This document shows, piece by piece, positions 11,842 to 24,142 of a stretch of 64,000 nucleotides of DNA (position 1 is the first letter of the stretch; each line of letters begins with the position of its first letter). Below the pieces are notes generated by a model. It made no database searches, was not told the origin of the DNA, and saw only the letters and a program-made list of their open reading frames with translations. A program made the translations under genes and the position numbers. Source of the stretch: Rhabditophanes sp. KR3021 (taxonomy: Eukaryota > Nematoda > Chromadorea > Rhabditida > Alloionematidae); assembly GCA_963281155.1 (NCBI GenBank), contig CAUJLY010000003.1, positions 6,386,001 through 6,450,000 of the forward strand, in the 5' to 3' direction.

Positions 11842-12894
11842 TTAGGCTCTGTATCCTTGAGTAGCTGGCTTAGCTTCAACAGCGGCAGTACGAGGAGGAC
11901 ATGGGCAGTAAGCGCTTGATTTGCCTGGCATACCTTCACTTCCTGGGGCTCCTGGGGCTCCATCTTTTCCGTTGGCTCCTGGGGCACCGGCTTCACCGTT
12001 GTTTCCTGGGTGTCCATCAGCTCCTGGGGCTCCAGCTTGGCCTGGTTGTCCGTCTTTTCCTGGGGCTCCTGGGGCTCCGGCTTGTCCAGCTGGTCCTGGC
12101 TTTCCAACAGATTTAACTCCGTCTTTTCCTGGGGCTCCGGCTTGTCCTAAATAAATATTATTAAATCAAATGCACTTCAATCTTACCGTCTTGTCCGTTC
12201 TTTCCGTCTTGTCCGTTATCTCCATTTGGTCCAGCTTGTCCTGGGTGTCCATCTTGTCCATTTGGTCCTGGGGCACCTGGTTTGCCATCAGATCCGGCTG
12301 GTCCGGCTGGTCCGACTGGTCCGACTGGTCCACTAAAAAATGATAATAAGTCTTTGTTATAAAACTATAATCACAAGTCTATTTGAGTAGACAAGTTTCG
12401 CTTATAAATATTCAACTTACGCTGGTCCAGCTGGGCATGAGATACATCCTCCAACGTTGTTTGGCAATGCTATAATGAAAAAGAAGATTAATAAGTGGAA
12501 TTCATAATTTAAATGTTTTACTTTGCTTGATTCCATCGACTCCGTCGGTTCCGTCAACTCCATTCTCACCATCTTCTCCGTTTGATCCTGGAGCTCCTTG
12601 TGGTCCTGGGGCACCTGGTGGACATTTGTTAGGTTGGGCAGCGCAGTTGCATTGGGCTTGTCTCTTGTTTCTGCCAATAAGGGTGTTGAAAGTAGCAGCA
12701 TCTTTTTCTCCGTTGAATCTAATCATATCAGTCCAGGCGTTATTGGCCAATACTTTGAATTCAGCCATTTCGAGCATAGTATCATCATACATGCTGTTGA
12801 TTTCTCCGAAGAGATTTCCACACACAAACAGTGATGCAGCAATAATAGCCAAAGAACCGAAAGAAGCTAATCCACAGAAAAATTTAGCAGACAT
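11842..12894 (-). CDS. Nematode cuticle collagen
   Basis: Four exons on the minus strand (12894-12522, 12469-12421, 12332-12187, 12146-11842) give 290 aa, the usual cuticle-collagen size. The N-terminus has a hydrophobic signal-anchor (residues about 9-30) and a Trp/Met-rich conserved domain. A furin-type site NKRQ near residue 80 is followed by a Cys-rich block, then short Gly-X-Y segments ([16 protein letters not shown]) interrupted by [10 protein letters not shown]. The main triple helix ends in the conserved tail [10 protein letters not shown]. These proteins are secreted by the hypodermis, cross-linked through the cysteines and laid down in the cuticle, usually in moult-linked pulses. 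A TATA box sits 63-70 nt upstream of the start. The antisense strand has long open frames because of Gly-Pro codon bias; those are shadows. Confidence 0.96.
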
Positions 12895-12956
12895 AATTGT
12901 AATAGTTTGCCTTAGTGATTTCCAAGGTATGATGATTATACGTTAAAAGTTTAAAC

Positions 12957-12964
12957 TATTTATA
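12957..12964 (-). promoter_or_regulatory. TATA box of the cuticle collagen gene
   Basis: TATAAATA on the minus strand, 63-70 nt before the collagen ATG at 12894. Strong TATA boxes at this distance are common in highly expressed cuticle collagen genes. Confidence 0.65.
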
Positions 12965-14255
12965 CGAAACATTTCGTAACTGGTAACCTGTTTCTCTTAA
13001 TGAATGCGCCTCTACAAAGTATCAAGGCAAAATAAACTTGTATAGATGTAAACGATATGCTCAGGTTAATAATAAAAAAATAGAAATCATCGCATAAAAA
13101 GTACCGTTGTCTCTCTAAGGCCTTGAATTGTCTTATTTTAAATGAAAGAGATGCAGCGAAAGTTGATTTATTATTTACTAATTTTTTTGAAGGGCATTCA
13201 AGTTGTTTGCGGAGATTAATTTTTTGATTGCCAAAGATATTCGTTTATTTTTTATTGCAAAAAGGGTTTGATCTAAGTTATCATTACTTATTTAAATTTT
13301 CCATTTATTATACTAAATTAGAAAATTAATGCTCTAAATAGTCTTTCAAACATATCAATCAAAAATAATCAAATGTTGCACTGTGATGTTGTATGCATTT
13401 TGCTCTAGAAAAGGCCTAAAGCCTAGATTCATTTATTGAATACTGTTCATATAAATAGCGTTCATTCATTTTTACCCTATACGCATTATTAATTCAACTA
13501 AGATTTATTGTGCATTGTAAATTTAGCTGCAAAATAATTATTCCGCATATTCCATTGTGCATATTCCATACTCACCCAGCTTACAGAACTGAGCATTTAA
13601 AATGTTAAATGTATATTTTAATTCATCGCACACCAAAGAAGATGTTATAGTAACTAGTGCATGTTAGTTACTGGCATTATTACTAATTAGCCTTCATATT
13701 ATGACCAAATAAATTGCAAAATTGGAACACTTTGACCTCTCTAGGTTGCTCACAAACCTAATCGGATCTTATAAGAGAATATCACCAACAATTTCTACCA
13801 TTAAAGAAATCAAATAATTATTGAATTATTATTATCTTAGGATATTATTAACTTAAACCAATGATAATCAGAACAAATGCATTGCAAATAAATCTGATGA
13901 ATTAGCATTTACAAACTTTGCTTAAATGCCATTATAATCTCATTTACTTATAAGTAATTTAGAAAATTGACCTATAAAACAGCAACTAAAGTTAATACTA
14001 TTCAATCCCAAAGAAAATTCATGGCATCCTATTATTGAAGCCAGGTTAAATTTAAAATGATCAACTATTTTGTACATCTCTTGAATATTTATTTTCGCAT
14101 TTAATAAAGTCTGCCTTACTACTTTATAGTTTCCCTTTCTAACCTTTCATCCGAAATCACAACTTTGCTAAAAATGACGGAAGTAGTATACTACACTAGA
14201 TGCATTTCAATACTTATCATTCAACTTAATCATAAATAAATTTGATAACATTGTG

Positions 14256-14263
14256 TATAAAAA
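14256..14263 (+). promoter_or_regulatory. TATA box of the IgGFc-domain gene
   Basis: TATAAAAA lies 35-42 nt before the ATG at 14298. This implies a very short 5' leader. Confidence 0.5.
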
Positions 14264-14297
14264 TAAAGTATGCAGATGAATAAATGAATTACATAAA

Positions 14298-16698
14298 ATG
14301 AAGTTTGTACTTTTATTATTGTTGAGTGTAGCACCATTTTTGTCTGCCAATGGAGACACTGATGGCACGGAATTCGTTTTGAGTTTTGCAAATGTTTTCA
14401 ACTCAAAGGCAGAATATAATCATCATATCGTTTATTATTCTAATGATAATGGTGTTTCTGTAATTGTTAACTGGAGATTTTTGTCTTTGGCAACTGGACA
14501 ATTTAAGACTGGATCAGTTACATTGCAGCCATACAGTTTGGGAAGAGTATGTTTATTTTAATTAATTAATGTTAATCTTTTTATAGACTGAGTTTAATTA
14601 TGCAGACATTCTCTGGACAAATTACGGAGGCTTCGGCCAAGTTTCAGATGTTCCAGACACACGTATCCTTGTAACTGCTAGTTCTCCAATCAAGCTTATT
14701 GGCCAATATTACTATCAAGGAAAATATCACGACAGCCATAATTTGGAAGATTTATATTTAGGTTAGTTTGACTGCACAGTGTCACAAGTGGGATTGTAAA
14801 ATCTTCCGTCCGGTGAGACGATGGTTCTGTGCTAGTTGGGGTAACGATGAAATATTGCATAGTTCAACGTAGGATGGGTGCGCCCATCTACTGCCGATAA
14901 CTTTATATATCGCTGAGTTTCTCTTTTTTAACTTTGCTACTTCTTTAAAAATATTTTTTATTGTATTTAAAATATTTGTTGATTGAATTGTATTTTTAGT
15001 TCCATCAATCAACGCTTGGGGTAAGAATTACAAAGTTCAATTGCCAGAGCCATCCGGTGGTCACTTTAGATTGATTCAGCTCTTACCATACAAACAAGAT
15101 GCCCAAGTCACTATCCAATTATACATCTCCGGAAAATTGCAAACTACAACTCAAATATCCTTAACTGCTGCTGCTGGAACAGATCAACACACAATTGTCG
15201 CAGAATATCATCCAGCCCTTATCAATTCTTCATGGATTATAACATCAGACGTAAATATCGGTGTTCTAGCTGCTTCTACCTGTGTTGATACCAGCAAAAG
15301 ATGTGACTACGTAGCCTACTCACCAATGCCTGTAGCTGCATGGGGTAAACTCAAACATACTGCTTGTCAATCCTTATCTTGATTTTATAGATGGAGTTCA
15401 CTCTAGTTCAGTGGTTGATCAACAGTTCGTACTGATCGAAAATACACATCAAATTTTTATCTATCCACCAGTAACTACTGCCAATCAAATTCCAATCACT
15501 GTTTCTTCTGAAAGCGGGCAGGTAATCAAAGGGAAAAGTTCAACTTTGACAGCTATCCAGTATTTCCCAGGTATTTATTGGAAAATAGAAAACGGATAAT
15601 TAAAAATTAGGTGGCAAAAAAAGCATAAAAGGGACAAAAATCTGATTAAAATTTAGTGGTATTTACATCTTTTAGTTGAAACATTTTTTCAACCAAAGCT
15701 GCCCAATCAATTTGGCATTAGTAGGTGTAAGGATGTAAACTTCTTTGATGGTACATTTTCTATGGTCGACGTCTTAGCTTGACTGCCAAAGTATTCAGTT
15801 AAAATATATTCTACATTTTCTCCCAATTGCTTCGAAGGTACTTTCATTTTCAAGTGTATTTGTAGATAGGGTACAACTGATGGCCGGTCATTTTAATTAG
15901 GAAAAAGAAGATAAAGATCAGGAGTTTTGATGGATCTTAGTAAGACTATTTTAACCAGAGTAATTGCCGTAAAGCATATTTGGTGGCTTAAATTATATTA
16001 ATATGTTCCACATTTCTGGCCAAAAAACATTTGTAAAACACATCTTTAGTCACAATATAAGGCAATTATGATTAATCCGAAAGATTCACTTATCAAAAAT
16101 GAACATAGTTTTGACTCTAAAGTTACTAAAAATATTATAAGTGCTATTATCTGACACAAGAACACTGGGAAGTTTAAAGAAATCCTAATTTGATACTAGG
16201 ATTATTTTACTTTTTTCTTGGTCTGCCATTTCAAATTATGTATATTCATGTTCTCTGACTGTTTTAGGAAATACACTCGAATTTGAAACTAAATCACCAG
16301 CATCTGGACTAGGAGTATCAAGACTATTAATTAATGGAGATCAATTGATCGGTAGTGATGCTGGAGGTTGCCTTATGAATGTTATACCTGTTTCAAGTTT
16401 TGTTACTGGAAGAACCTTCTTTGGAACCTATGGCACCAACAATTACATTGAAATTTATATCTTGGAAAAAGACATGTCCACATTGACTTTAAATAACCAA
16501 CCAATCGCCAGTTATAATGCCCATGTCCGTCCAATGGCAACAACTAACTCACTTTATGTTGGCATTATCGTTGACTTAGACAAAATTAACAAAGCACCTT
16601 ATTTGATCAATAGTACCAAGAAATATATCGCCTATTACGTTAACTTATGGGCTGGGCGTCAAGCTTGTTATGAACTTTCTTATAATGCCATACATTGA
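14298..16698 (+). CDS. Secreted IgGFc-binding-domain protein
   Basis: Five exons (14298-14546, 14587-14761, 15000-15344, 15391-15570, 16268-16698), all in phase, give about 459 aa. Residues 1-18 are a signal peptide (MKFVLLLLLSVAPFLSANG). The rest shows the repeated beta-rich pattern of the IgGFc_binding domain seen at the N-terminus of FCGBP and in many nematode secreted proteins: GTEFVLSF near the start, ITSDVNIGVLAAST, YVAYSPMPVAAWG and the late block SDAGGCLMNVIPVSSF. The family is extracellular and often mucus- or surface-associated; its ligands in nematodes are not known. Intron 2 (14762-14999) contains a structured tract, and intron 4 (697 nt) contains an antisense repeat copy. Both are listed separately. 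A poly(A) signal lies at 16702-16707. Confidence 0.88.
14766..14930. ncRNA. Candidate structured RNA inside an intron
   Basis: The core of intron 14762-14999 is much richer in G and C than the other introns. It contains a near-perfect hairpin at about 14870-14892 (GTAG-GATGGG, loop TGCG, CCCATC-TAC). Upstream is ACGATGAAA, which resembles a C box, and CTGA near 14915 resembles a D box, followed by a T run. That arrangement would fit an intron-encoded C/D-type snoRNA. TGCTAGTTGGGG and AGTTCAACG also loosely resemble pol III A and B boxes, so a tRNA-derived element is the alternative. The strand is uncertain. No known RNA family was recognised. Confidence 0.3.
15655..15862 (-). repeat. Copy 1 of a dispersed decayed coding element (intronic, antisense)
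   Basis: Inside intron 4 of the IgGFc gene, the minus strand reads VPSKQLGENV then ILTEYFGSQ, and after a frame shift DVDHRKCTIKEVYILTP then NAKLIGQL. The same order and spacing of motifs occurs in copies at about 22690-23385 and 53131-53935. This copy is the shortest and covers only the C-terminal motifs. It has an internal frameshift and stops. The encoded family was not recognised. Confidence 0.75.
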
Positions 16699-16792
16699 AG
16701 CAATAAAATATTATTATTTTTAGACATCCTTTTCAATTCAATTTTATTTTATACCTAAATAATTTAGTATTTAACAAAAACTAATTAAATAA

Positions 16793-17770
16793 TTAAATCC
16801 ACTTTTTGTCTTTTCTTTGTTCAAGTTCGTATTTCATGACCTTTAACTTGATGACATTTACTATTTCGTTAGCTGTCTTGTTTTGGCCATAATAATCGTG
16901 GAAATTACCTTCAGGATCCATTAAGTACATGATCACAGTGTGGTCAACAATATAATCATCATCAGCTGTCTTTGGGCCTTGTGAATGGTACACTCTGAAT
17001 GTTTTAGCAACCTTTTTGGTTTGTTCTTCAGTGCCAGTGAAGCCCTTTAATTTTGGGCTAAATTCACTGCAATAAGCCTTGACTCTTTCTCTTGTATCAC
17101 GGGCAGGATCAACAGATATAAATACAGGCTTGATAGAAACTTCTGGATTGTGTTCATTTATTGTGTCGACAACGGAAATCATCTTTTCGATTTCATCAGG
17201 ACAAATGTCTGGGCAATGAGTGAATCCAAAATACATCAAAACCCAGCTTCCTAATAAATCCTTTGAGCCTTCTAACTTTCCATCTGTATTCACTAATTCC
17301 CATTCACCACCAATTCTGGCTTTTCCAGCCATCAATTTCGTTTGTTTTTCTTGTTCTTCCATCTTTTGATTTCGAATGTACAGCAAAACTCCTACCAAAA
17401 TCGAACCCAATCCTAATGTTACTCCTGCTGTTTTCCAACCGAAAATTGAACTTCTTTCGTGGCTTTCCTTCTGCAATAAAAATTAGTATGAAAACTGTAT
17501 CAAATAAGTACAAAGATATTTTGACGTCAGTACAAAATAAACCCTGTCGTTTAATTCAAAACTTACCTCTCCTTGTTTCTTAAATCCCATAAACAGCGGA
17601 TCTTCCGCCGGTTTTTGACTAACATTGGCATCCTCTTTGTTTATATGCTTCTTAATGTCTTCAAAATCTATTTTAATTTCAGGATCATCAGGTTTTTTAG
17701 TAGAAAACCTTGAAATAAACTGGCAACTTTTTAGGGAAGCATTACTTCTTACTATTACTCTTGATAACAT
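16793..17770 (-). CDS. sco-1: SCO1-type mitochondrial copper chaperone
   Basis: Two exons on the minus strand (17770-17567 and 17470-16793) give 293 aa. The N-terminus is basic and Ser-rich with a presequence-like start (MLSRVIVRSNASLKS), as expected for mitochondrial import. One membrane segment follows (VTLGLGSILVGVLLYI, about residues 81-96), then the thioredoxin-like SCO domain. The copper ligands are visible: CPDIC at about residues 152-156 and the distal His in VDHTVIMYL at about residue 246, together with SVDPARDT. SCO1 delivers copper to the CuA site of cytochrome c oxidase from the inner membrane. The 3' end lies only about 95 nt from the convergent IgGFc gene. Confidence 0.95.
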
Positions 17771-17877
17771 ATTAATAGGTTTAAAAGTTTAAAATGGCTT
17801 TCATGTTAAACTTCGACAAGATAAATTTTGGTACATAATGTATTTTATTTGTTAAAAAAGTAAAACCGCAAAAAATT

Positions 17878-17949
17878 TGCCTTATGCTGGAATCGAACCA
17901 GCGACCTTCTGTTTACTAGACAGACGCTCTACCCCTGAGCCAATAAGGC
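17878..17949 (-). tRNA. tRNA-Thr (anticodon AGU)
   Basis: The minus strand folds into a full cloverleaf of 72 nt: acceptor stem GCCTTAT/ATAAGGC with discriminator A, D-arm GCTC...GAGC, anticodon stem TCTGT/ACAGA with loop CTAGTAA (anticodon AGT), and T-arm GCTGG-TTCGAAT-CCAGC. There is no intron. Bases outside the stems closely match nematode tRNA-Thr(AGU). A T6 run on the minus strand at about 17871-17876 serves as the pol III terminator. Confidence 0.97.
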
Positions 17950-20900
17950 GATACCTCATTTCTATCAATTTACTTGGCATAGATTTTAACATAACAAATG
18001 ACACCAAAGCAATGAAGGAACAACTAACTCATAAATAATCATAAAATAACGACTATTCAAGTCACGAAATGGCATTAACAGTTCGGAACATAATTTATTA
18101 CCATCTCGAACACCACAACATAAAGTAATAACAAAAGACATATTAAAAGACACTCATTATCGTGGACCATTATCGTCTCCAGAGAATAATATCATCTACT
18201 AATATAAATATTCATTCATTTTGACAAATCCTATTACCATCTTTATTATATCACTCCCTCTTTGCATAATTATCCTTATCATGCCACATCCTTAGGCTAA
18301 GTGTATTATCTCTGGCCCAAATATACTTAAAACTTTGCCGACTCCAGGCGTTCCATTTCCTTTAATTGTCTCAACTGAACTCACATTACTACTCTTCTCC
18401 AATACCAATTAACAGTAGTAAAAGTTGTGATGGACTTAATTTAAGTAACGGAAGTCCATTTAAAACAAACCATATGGGCTATTTACTAAAACTTTAAATA
18501 TTATTTTCTTTTACCTAATGCCACAATAATTATTCATTTATTATATCTTCTTGCCTAATGGTGTGCTTAAAACTTTAAATGCAAAACTTTAATATGGATA
18601 TTAGAAAAGTTTAGTGTCGATATTACATCAAAACAAACTTCAATTTTAAAAAGGAGTGGGCTATAGGATGACGATTTATTGCATCCTTTTGGTTACCTTT
18701 TAAGCATAAAACAAAATGTTATAAATTGATAGACTGTGCTGCTAACTAACTATATTTATGTCTTTATAAATTTAAACAAACTCCTTTTATGAGGCTTCTT
18801 GTAAACATACTATTTATATGCTATTTAGTCATTAGCAACCAGGTGATAAGTCACTCCAAGATGTACTCTATTTAAAAAGCATTAATTTATGATTTAAATG
18901 TCTTGTTAAATCAATCATAATCACTGCCATCTGTAACGAATTTATAACAATTTTAACAACTTAATTGGCCTCTTAGTGACACCTTTTGAATCAAAAATGA
19001 TACATAAGTGATGTATAGAAGTAAATTTATTTGTTCATTCATAATTTACTTTATTTTTGTTTATATGAGTCTATTTTAGTTTGTTGACATTTCACATAAT
19101 CCTTTAATTTGCCCACAAACTTAAACACTCTTTTGATAATTCAAAATTAATTATTAAATAGACTGTAGATGAGAGAAACCTTTTAACAAATTTAACAAAT
19201 AATACAAACATCCCCAAATTCGGTAAATGTTTAAAAATACCGACTCTATACCCCTAAACCATTACCTAATCACCCCTACATTTTGCGCATGCACACCACT
19301 TCCAAATTACTCTTCTATTGTACCAAATATTGTGTTATTCACCCAACCAAACCATTACTTTCTTTATCAACAAACCTTTCCTACAATTAGTACAATAATT
19401 TTAAATTAATTGCAATTGTTGCACTATTTTATGCTCAAAATCATCCCATTAATTCAACATTTGCCACTAGAAAATGAAAGTTGTTTATCATGTTGTTGAA
19501 TCTAGTGTTTCATATTTTTTTTGCTTATTTATTGAGTGATTAAAATCTTGGTTTTTCAAATTAACAAATCATTTTTTGCGGCATCATCTCTATACCCATT
19601 AAACTTCCTCCTCTTTTCGTGTTACTATTAACAACAACAATAACAAAAAATTTGTTTCAATTTATATATCTTACTTACATATTTTTACAATCTCTCTTTG
19701 AAGGGTTAGCTAAAACTAGTTAGAACTTTTCTGGGATATACATTTATTATTAAAATCATACTACCACACCATTTTTGACGTAACTTTATATAATTTCCAA
19801 ATTCTAGTTCATTTTAATATGTGTGTGTAAGTTAGTAAATGTAACAATAAAATTGTTCTTCAAACACCAACAAAACATATCAAAATCATATTTTACTAAA
19901 CCATAAAAAATGATACATCTTCTTCTTTCTTCTTCTTATTTATTTTGCCGTCTATACTCAAAACAATTCAAATTAAAAAGAAAACAAAAAAGTATATCAC
20001 TTTTGAGAGTATTGTTATAGACATTCTTTATCTCCCTATATACATTATACATAATATTTATTTATTATTTGATATAATACACATTTTATATAGATTTCCT
20101 TGATTAATGTGATAACTTTAATGTTGCAATACACTATTAATCATTTATCGCTACATGGAACTTTTTCTTGATAACAAATGCTATTTTACATTTCATGATT
20201 GTGTATTATTCAGGCCAAGATATGAGTTGTTTTTGATGTGGAAGTAGTAGTTTATATATATTATTATCATCTTCATTTACCCAAAATAATGTACATTTAT
20301 TAAAAGGAGAAGATATATTTTATCAGACAAAGTCAATCACACATTTATCTGTAGATACTTATTTAGTTATTCACATACAATACATTTATCCTTAATTGGC
20401 ATTCAACACCAACCAAGTAATTTGGAAGTGTCGGCATTTTACATTTTTTAATATCAACTTACAAAATTCATCCTTACGACTAAACTGGTACCGACAAAGA
20501 AACTGTTCGCCACTTCAACTTTGTCAAGACCACTTTCGTGACAACTTTGAGACTCTTCTTGATATTAATATCTGCACAATCTCTGTGTATGGTACATATA
20601 TTAAACATTAATTATTGCCAACTTATTTTTCTTATTTTCAACAAAAAAGAAACACATGCCCTTTTAAGACAAAACAAACTCACCAATTGAACCTCATCCC
20701 ATTACTTTGATGGACCACATTAAGCTGAATCTATCAAATCTTCAATATCTTAATCTTTATATCATGTCATCACAACCAAATTAGTCTTCTATTTTTACAA
20801 GTTACAATTTAGAGACCCCAAAACGTTCACACTTAGTCTCCGATTTCCTTTTATTTATCTAAACATACTCTTTATATACAAAACAAAGTAATTATACAAC

Positions 20901-22208
20901 CACTAATGTGGTCCCCTCTCTTCCTTGTCCTAATTCAGTTGAATCTTAATATTTCTACACCAAAATATGATTATAAAACGTATTTTGATAGGATAAATAT
21001 GTTAAAAGAAAGCATAAATTGTCAACGCTTCAATACACACTTTTTGAGACATAACAAGACTGTATACAATAACTTTACATTCAATTAATATAATGTAGAT
21101 GTATGTATAAATGAAACTGTCACTTTTAGCCAGCAATTTAAATTGTCTTTTGATATCAAACAATTACAGAGGAACAATAACAAACTTGGAAATAGTATTG
21201 TCTAGGACAAAACAACTCAGCATAAAAAAGTCTTGAACGCCATTTGTTTGTAATTACAATGTATGACCTCAATTATAGATGTATATTTATTTTTGATAAA
21301 AGACCCGTTACTTCTCCTTTTTTTGAATCAACATTATGTTTATTATTAGTAATAAGGGTTATTTGACACTTTTTGTAGACTCTCGTCCCAATAAACTTTA
21401 ATATCAAAGCTAATAACTCTTTTTATTTGCTCTGATCATATAAATATTATAAAAAGGCTGTTCAGCATAATTTTAAATCTGGCCAGTTCTAGGGACTAAA
21501 AAGTTGATTGTATTTCTTTTGAATCAAAAGTGACCAGACTTGAGTGCGAGGATTGTGTGACGATTTTCTGATCATTATCTCCCAATACCCATAAATGAAG
21601 CCTGTTTCGTGATAGATAGTCATTTCTGCCATCAAATCGTCTACACCTCTCTCCACCTTTACCCACAAACAATTATCTACTGGAAACACACCAAACGAGT
21701 GTTCATTCACTTGCCACATTATTTGTGATACCAACCCTCAGGTTAAAACCTATATCTCTCATTAATATTTGATTGCCAATATTTAGACAACCACCCTCAA
21801 CAAATACATCTACATACTCTTTTATATTTTTTTGTATAAACATTTTTATTCTCATTTCGCCACTATCTCAACCCCATCACCACATCCATCTCCTTAATAT
21901 TAAATTTATTATAGTACTACTACATTACTTTGGTTCTAAAATATTAATATCAACACATACAAATACGAAGTTGATAAAGGATAAGCTCTAACCATTTATT
22001 TGACATCATCAGACATTTAGTTGGTAGTGGTGTTGTTGAAGTTAATATTAAGGCCTATTGACGACAGCTACATACTTTATATGGCAATATAATTAGAAAG
22101 GATATATAGAGACTAAAAATTGTATATGCACAGATAAATTGTGTATCTACTTCAGCATCATTCCAAGTGTGTTACACACCTACCAATCAAAAGGGTCTAC
22201 TTGAGAGG
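17950..22208. other. Gene-poor region of about 4.2 kb
   Basis: Very AT-rich with no gene I could build. The only protein-like ORF is on the minus strand at 21489-21719, listed separately. The ORFs at 19227-19409, 20396-20611 and 20906-21088 have neither domains nor plausible splice sites. It could hold distal control sequences for the flanking genes or small RNA genes that I cannot recognise. Confidence 0.4.
21489..21719 (-). CDS. Orphan ORF or exon fragment, unrecognised
   Basis: From the ATG at 21719 the minus strand encodes 76 aa of protein-like composition, including PVDNCLWVKVERGVDD, HETGFIYGYWEIMIR and SSHNPRTQVW. The local base composition is less AT-rich than the surrounding desert, as in the window's real exons. 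No family was recognised and no partner exon was found, so it may be a relic of a gene or of a transposon. Low confidence. Confidence 0.3.
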   Translation of the reverse strand: MWQVNEHSFGVFPVDNCLWVKVERGVDDLMAEMTIYHETGFIYGYWEIMIRKSSHNPRTQVWSLLIQKKYNQLFSP

Positions 22209-24142
22209 ATGAAGTTCTTTATTTTATTGTTATTAGCTACTACGACAAATGGGTATCTGGAAGAAACGCCAACTAAATCAACTTCAGAAATGCTTGTTTC
22301 CGTAGGAGCAACGACTGCTCTGATGTGTGATCCTATTGTTGGAGCTAATGATAAAGTTAATATGACGGCGACGTGGTTTAAGAATGATGACCCTATTGCC
22401 AAAGTTACCAGGTTTGTTTTTAACTTTTGATAAGATCATAAACTTTTTTAGCAATTCAAATGTTATTTTATTTGACAGAACTATTAATTCAAAGCATTTG
22501 ATCCCACAAGTTGGTTTTCTTATTTTGACTAATATTACTGCAGGTAAGCTACTGCATTAGAACCAATAAATTATCTTTTATTTAGATGACCAAGGTTTTT
22601 ATCATTGTCAACGAGAAGACAACAAAGCAGAAGGTGAAACAATCCACCTCGTCATAGGTAAGAAACTATAAATAAGACTAACATTTGGGGGGAATTGCAT
22701 TTGTGAGTGCAAAGATTTTATCAATTAACAGTTTACCAACTAATTTGGCATTAGCTGGAGAGAGCTTGTATACTTCTTTGAGGCTGCATTTACCATGATC
22801 TACGTTTGTTACTTGGTTTCCAAAGTACTCAGCTAAAGCATACCCTAAGTTTTCTGCCAATTATTTCGTAGGTACAGCCATCTTGTCAACGATAGTTTGA
22901 TGCTTGGAATCGTCTTCGTTCAACGTGTCGTTGATTTCCTTGATCCGTTCTTCTTTCTTGGAGAGAACATGATTACCATTAACACGTGAGTTGTACTTAG
23001 AAGAGTGATGTTTCATCCTTTCGTGAAGATGTGGCTTTTTAGGATGAAGAGCAGATTCTCCTACCTAGTAAACGGCCTTGGTGAAATCTTCCAAAGTTCA
23101 TTCATTACAGGGCTTGTTGACCATTATCGGGTCTGTGCATTGAGTTGGTTCATGCCTGAACATGTCTTGAGAAGAGTTTCCATCGCATCAAAGTTTTTGC
23201 TGAATTCCTGTACTTCTTTGAATGATTGCTCACATTCCCTTTGTTGAGAATGTGTCGACAATCTTAAAAAACTAGACTGAGACTCCGCGACATCACTTAC
23301 AGCAAATTCCATCAAATCATAATTTTCCTCATGTTCTTTTAAGTCTTTCTTAAATAGGCATAATAAAATGAATAATAAAGATAATTTATTTAATCTGCAA
23401 AACAATAATTTACAACATAATAATTATAGCTTACATCGAACAATTTGACTCAAAAGAAAAGGAATTAGTTATGATACCAAAGAGGCCGTATCTAGGCAAT
23501 ACCATTAGAATTGACTGCCCATCGACGGATGCGTATCCTGCTCCAGCCGTTAAATGGCACAAAGTAAGTATCTCTAATAAAATAGACACTTGACTTTGAC
23601 TATAAAATAGACTATTTAAGTAACTTACTTTATTTTAGAATGGAATCGACCTCAATTTTAGCAATAACAGATACGAGGTGTTATCAAATGGTTCATTATT
23701 AATAAGAAGACTAACTTCCCGCGACATCGGTTTCTTCGAATGTATATTATCAAATTTTGCTGGCTACACAAAAGGAACAGCATTTGTAGATGCATATGGC
23801 GATGAAACAATCCAAAGACAAAGAATTAATAATCAAGTCCAGCAATTTTCTATCTTTTCAACTATCAAAACGTTGGATAAAGTTCAAATTAAACATGGTT
23901 TATTGTGGTTCAGTATAGTTTGTTTGTTAGGAAGTTGTTTCGTTTTGATTTATTTGCTGATGAATATATTTTGGACAAATCGATCTTTTAGAAACAAAGT
24001 GTCTCGTTTATTCGTAAGAATGCCGTGTGTTGGGGATAAGAGTTTTGGAGGTTATGGAAGATCTATCGTGCCAGCGCCTGATTTCGTGTATAGGAGGAAT
24101 AGAAATGAAAGTGCCTCTGTTTCGGATCCTTTAGTGGTGTAA
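22209..24142 (+). CDS. Two-immunoglobulin-domain transmembrane protein (ZIG-like)
   Basis: Five exons (22209-22411, 22479-22543, 22586-22657, 23430-23563, 23639-24142), all in phase, give 325 aa. A signal peptide (MKFFILLLLATTTNG) is followed by a first Ig domain (Cys in ALMCDPIVG, then ATWFKN and DDQGFYHCQRED) and a second (IRIDCPSTDAYPAPAVKWHKNG, then RDIGFFECILSNFAG). A membrane segment lies at about residues 245-270 (LLWFSIVCLLGSCFVLIYLL) before a basic cytoplasmic tail ending DPLVV, which could bind a PDZ domain. The size and layout resemble nematode zig-family neuronal surface proteins; orthology to a specific member is not claimed. Intron 3 is unusually long (772 nt) because it carries antisense repeat copy 2. 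A poly(A) signal lies at 24190-24195. Confidence 0.88.
22690..23385 (-). repeat. Copy 2 of the dispersed decayed coding element (intronic, antisense, longest preserved)
   Basis: Lies in intron 3 of the Ig gene, on the opposite strand. Two open pieces remain: 23124-23405 (KDLKEHEENYDLMEF ... RECEQSFKEVQEFSKNFDAM) and 22678-22860 (ENLGYALAEYFGNQV, NVDHGKCSLKEVYKLSP, NAKLVGKLLID). Between them, in shifted frames, are DFTKAVY, VGES and SKKEERIKEIND. The same segments in the same order occur in copy 3. It lacks introns of its own, which suggests reverse transcription of an mRNA or a transposon. The encoded protein is helical, charged and unrecognised. Confidence 0.75.

Larger units (their letters stand above)
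12895..14297. other. Divergent intergenic region
   Basis: Shared upstream region of the minus-strand collagen and the plus-strand IgGFc-domain gene. TATA boxes of both genes lie at its ends (12957-12964 and 14256-14263). No further coding or RNA feature was seen. Confidence 0.45.

Noticed and set aside
11901..12154. Long plus-strand open frames rich in Pro, Ala and Gly
   Set aside because: They are antisense shadows of the collagen Gly-Pro codons.
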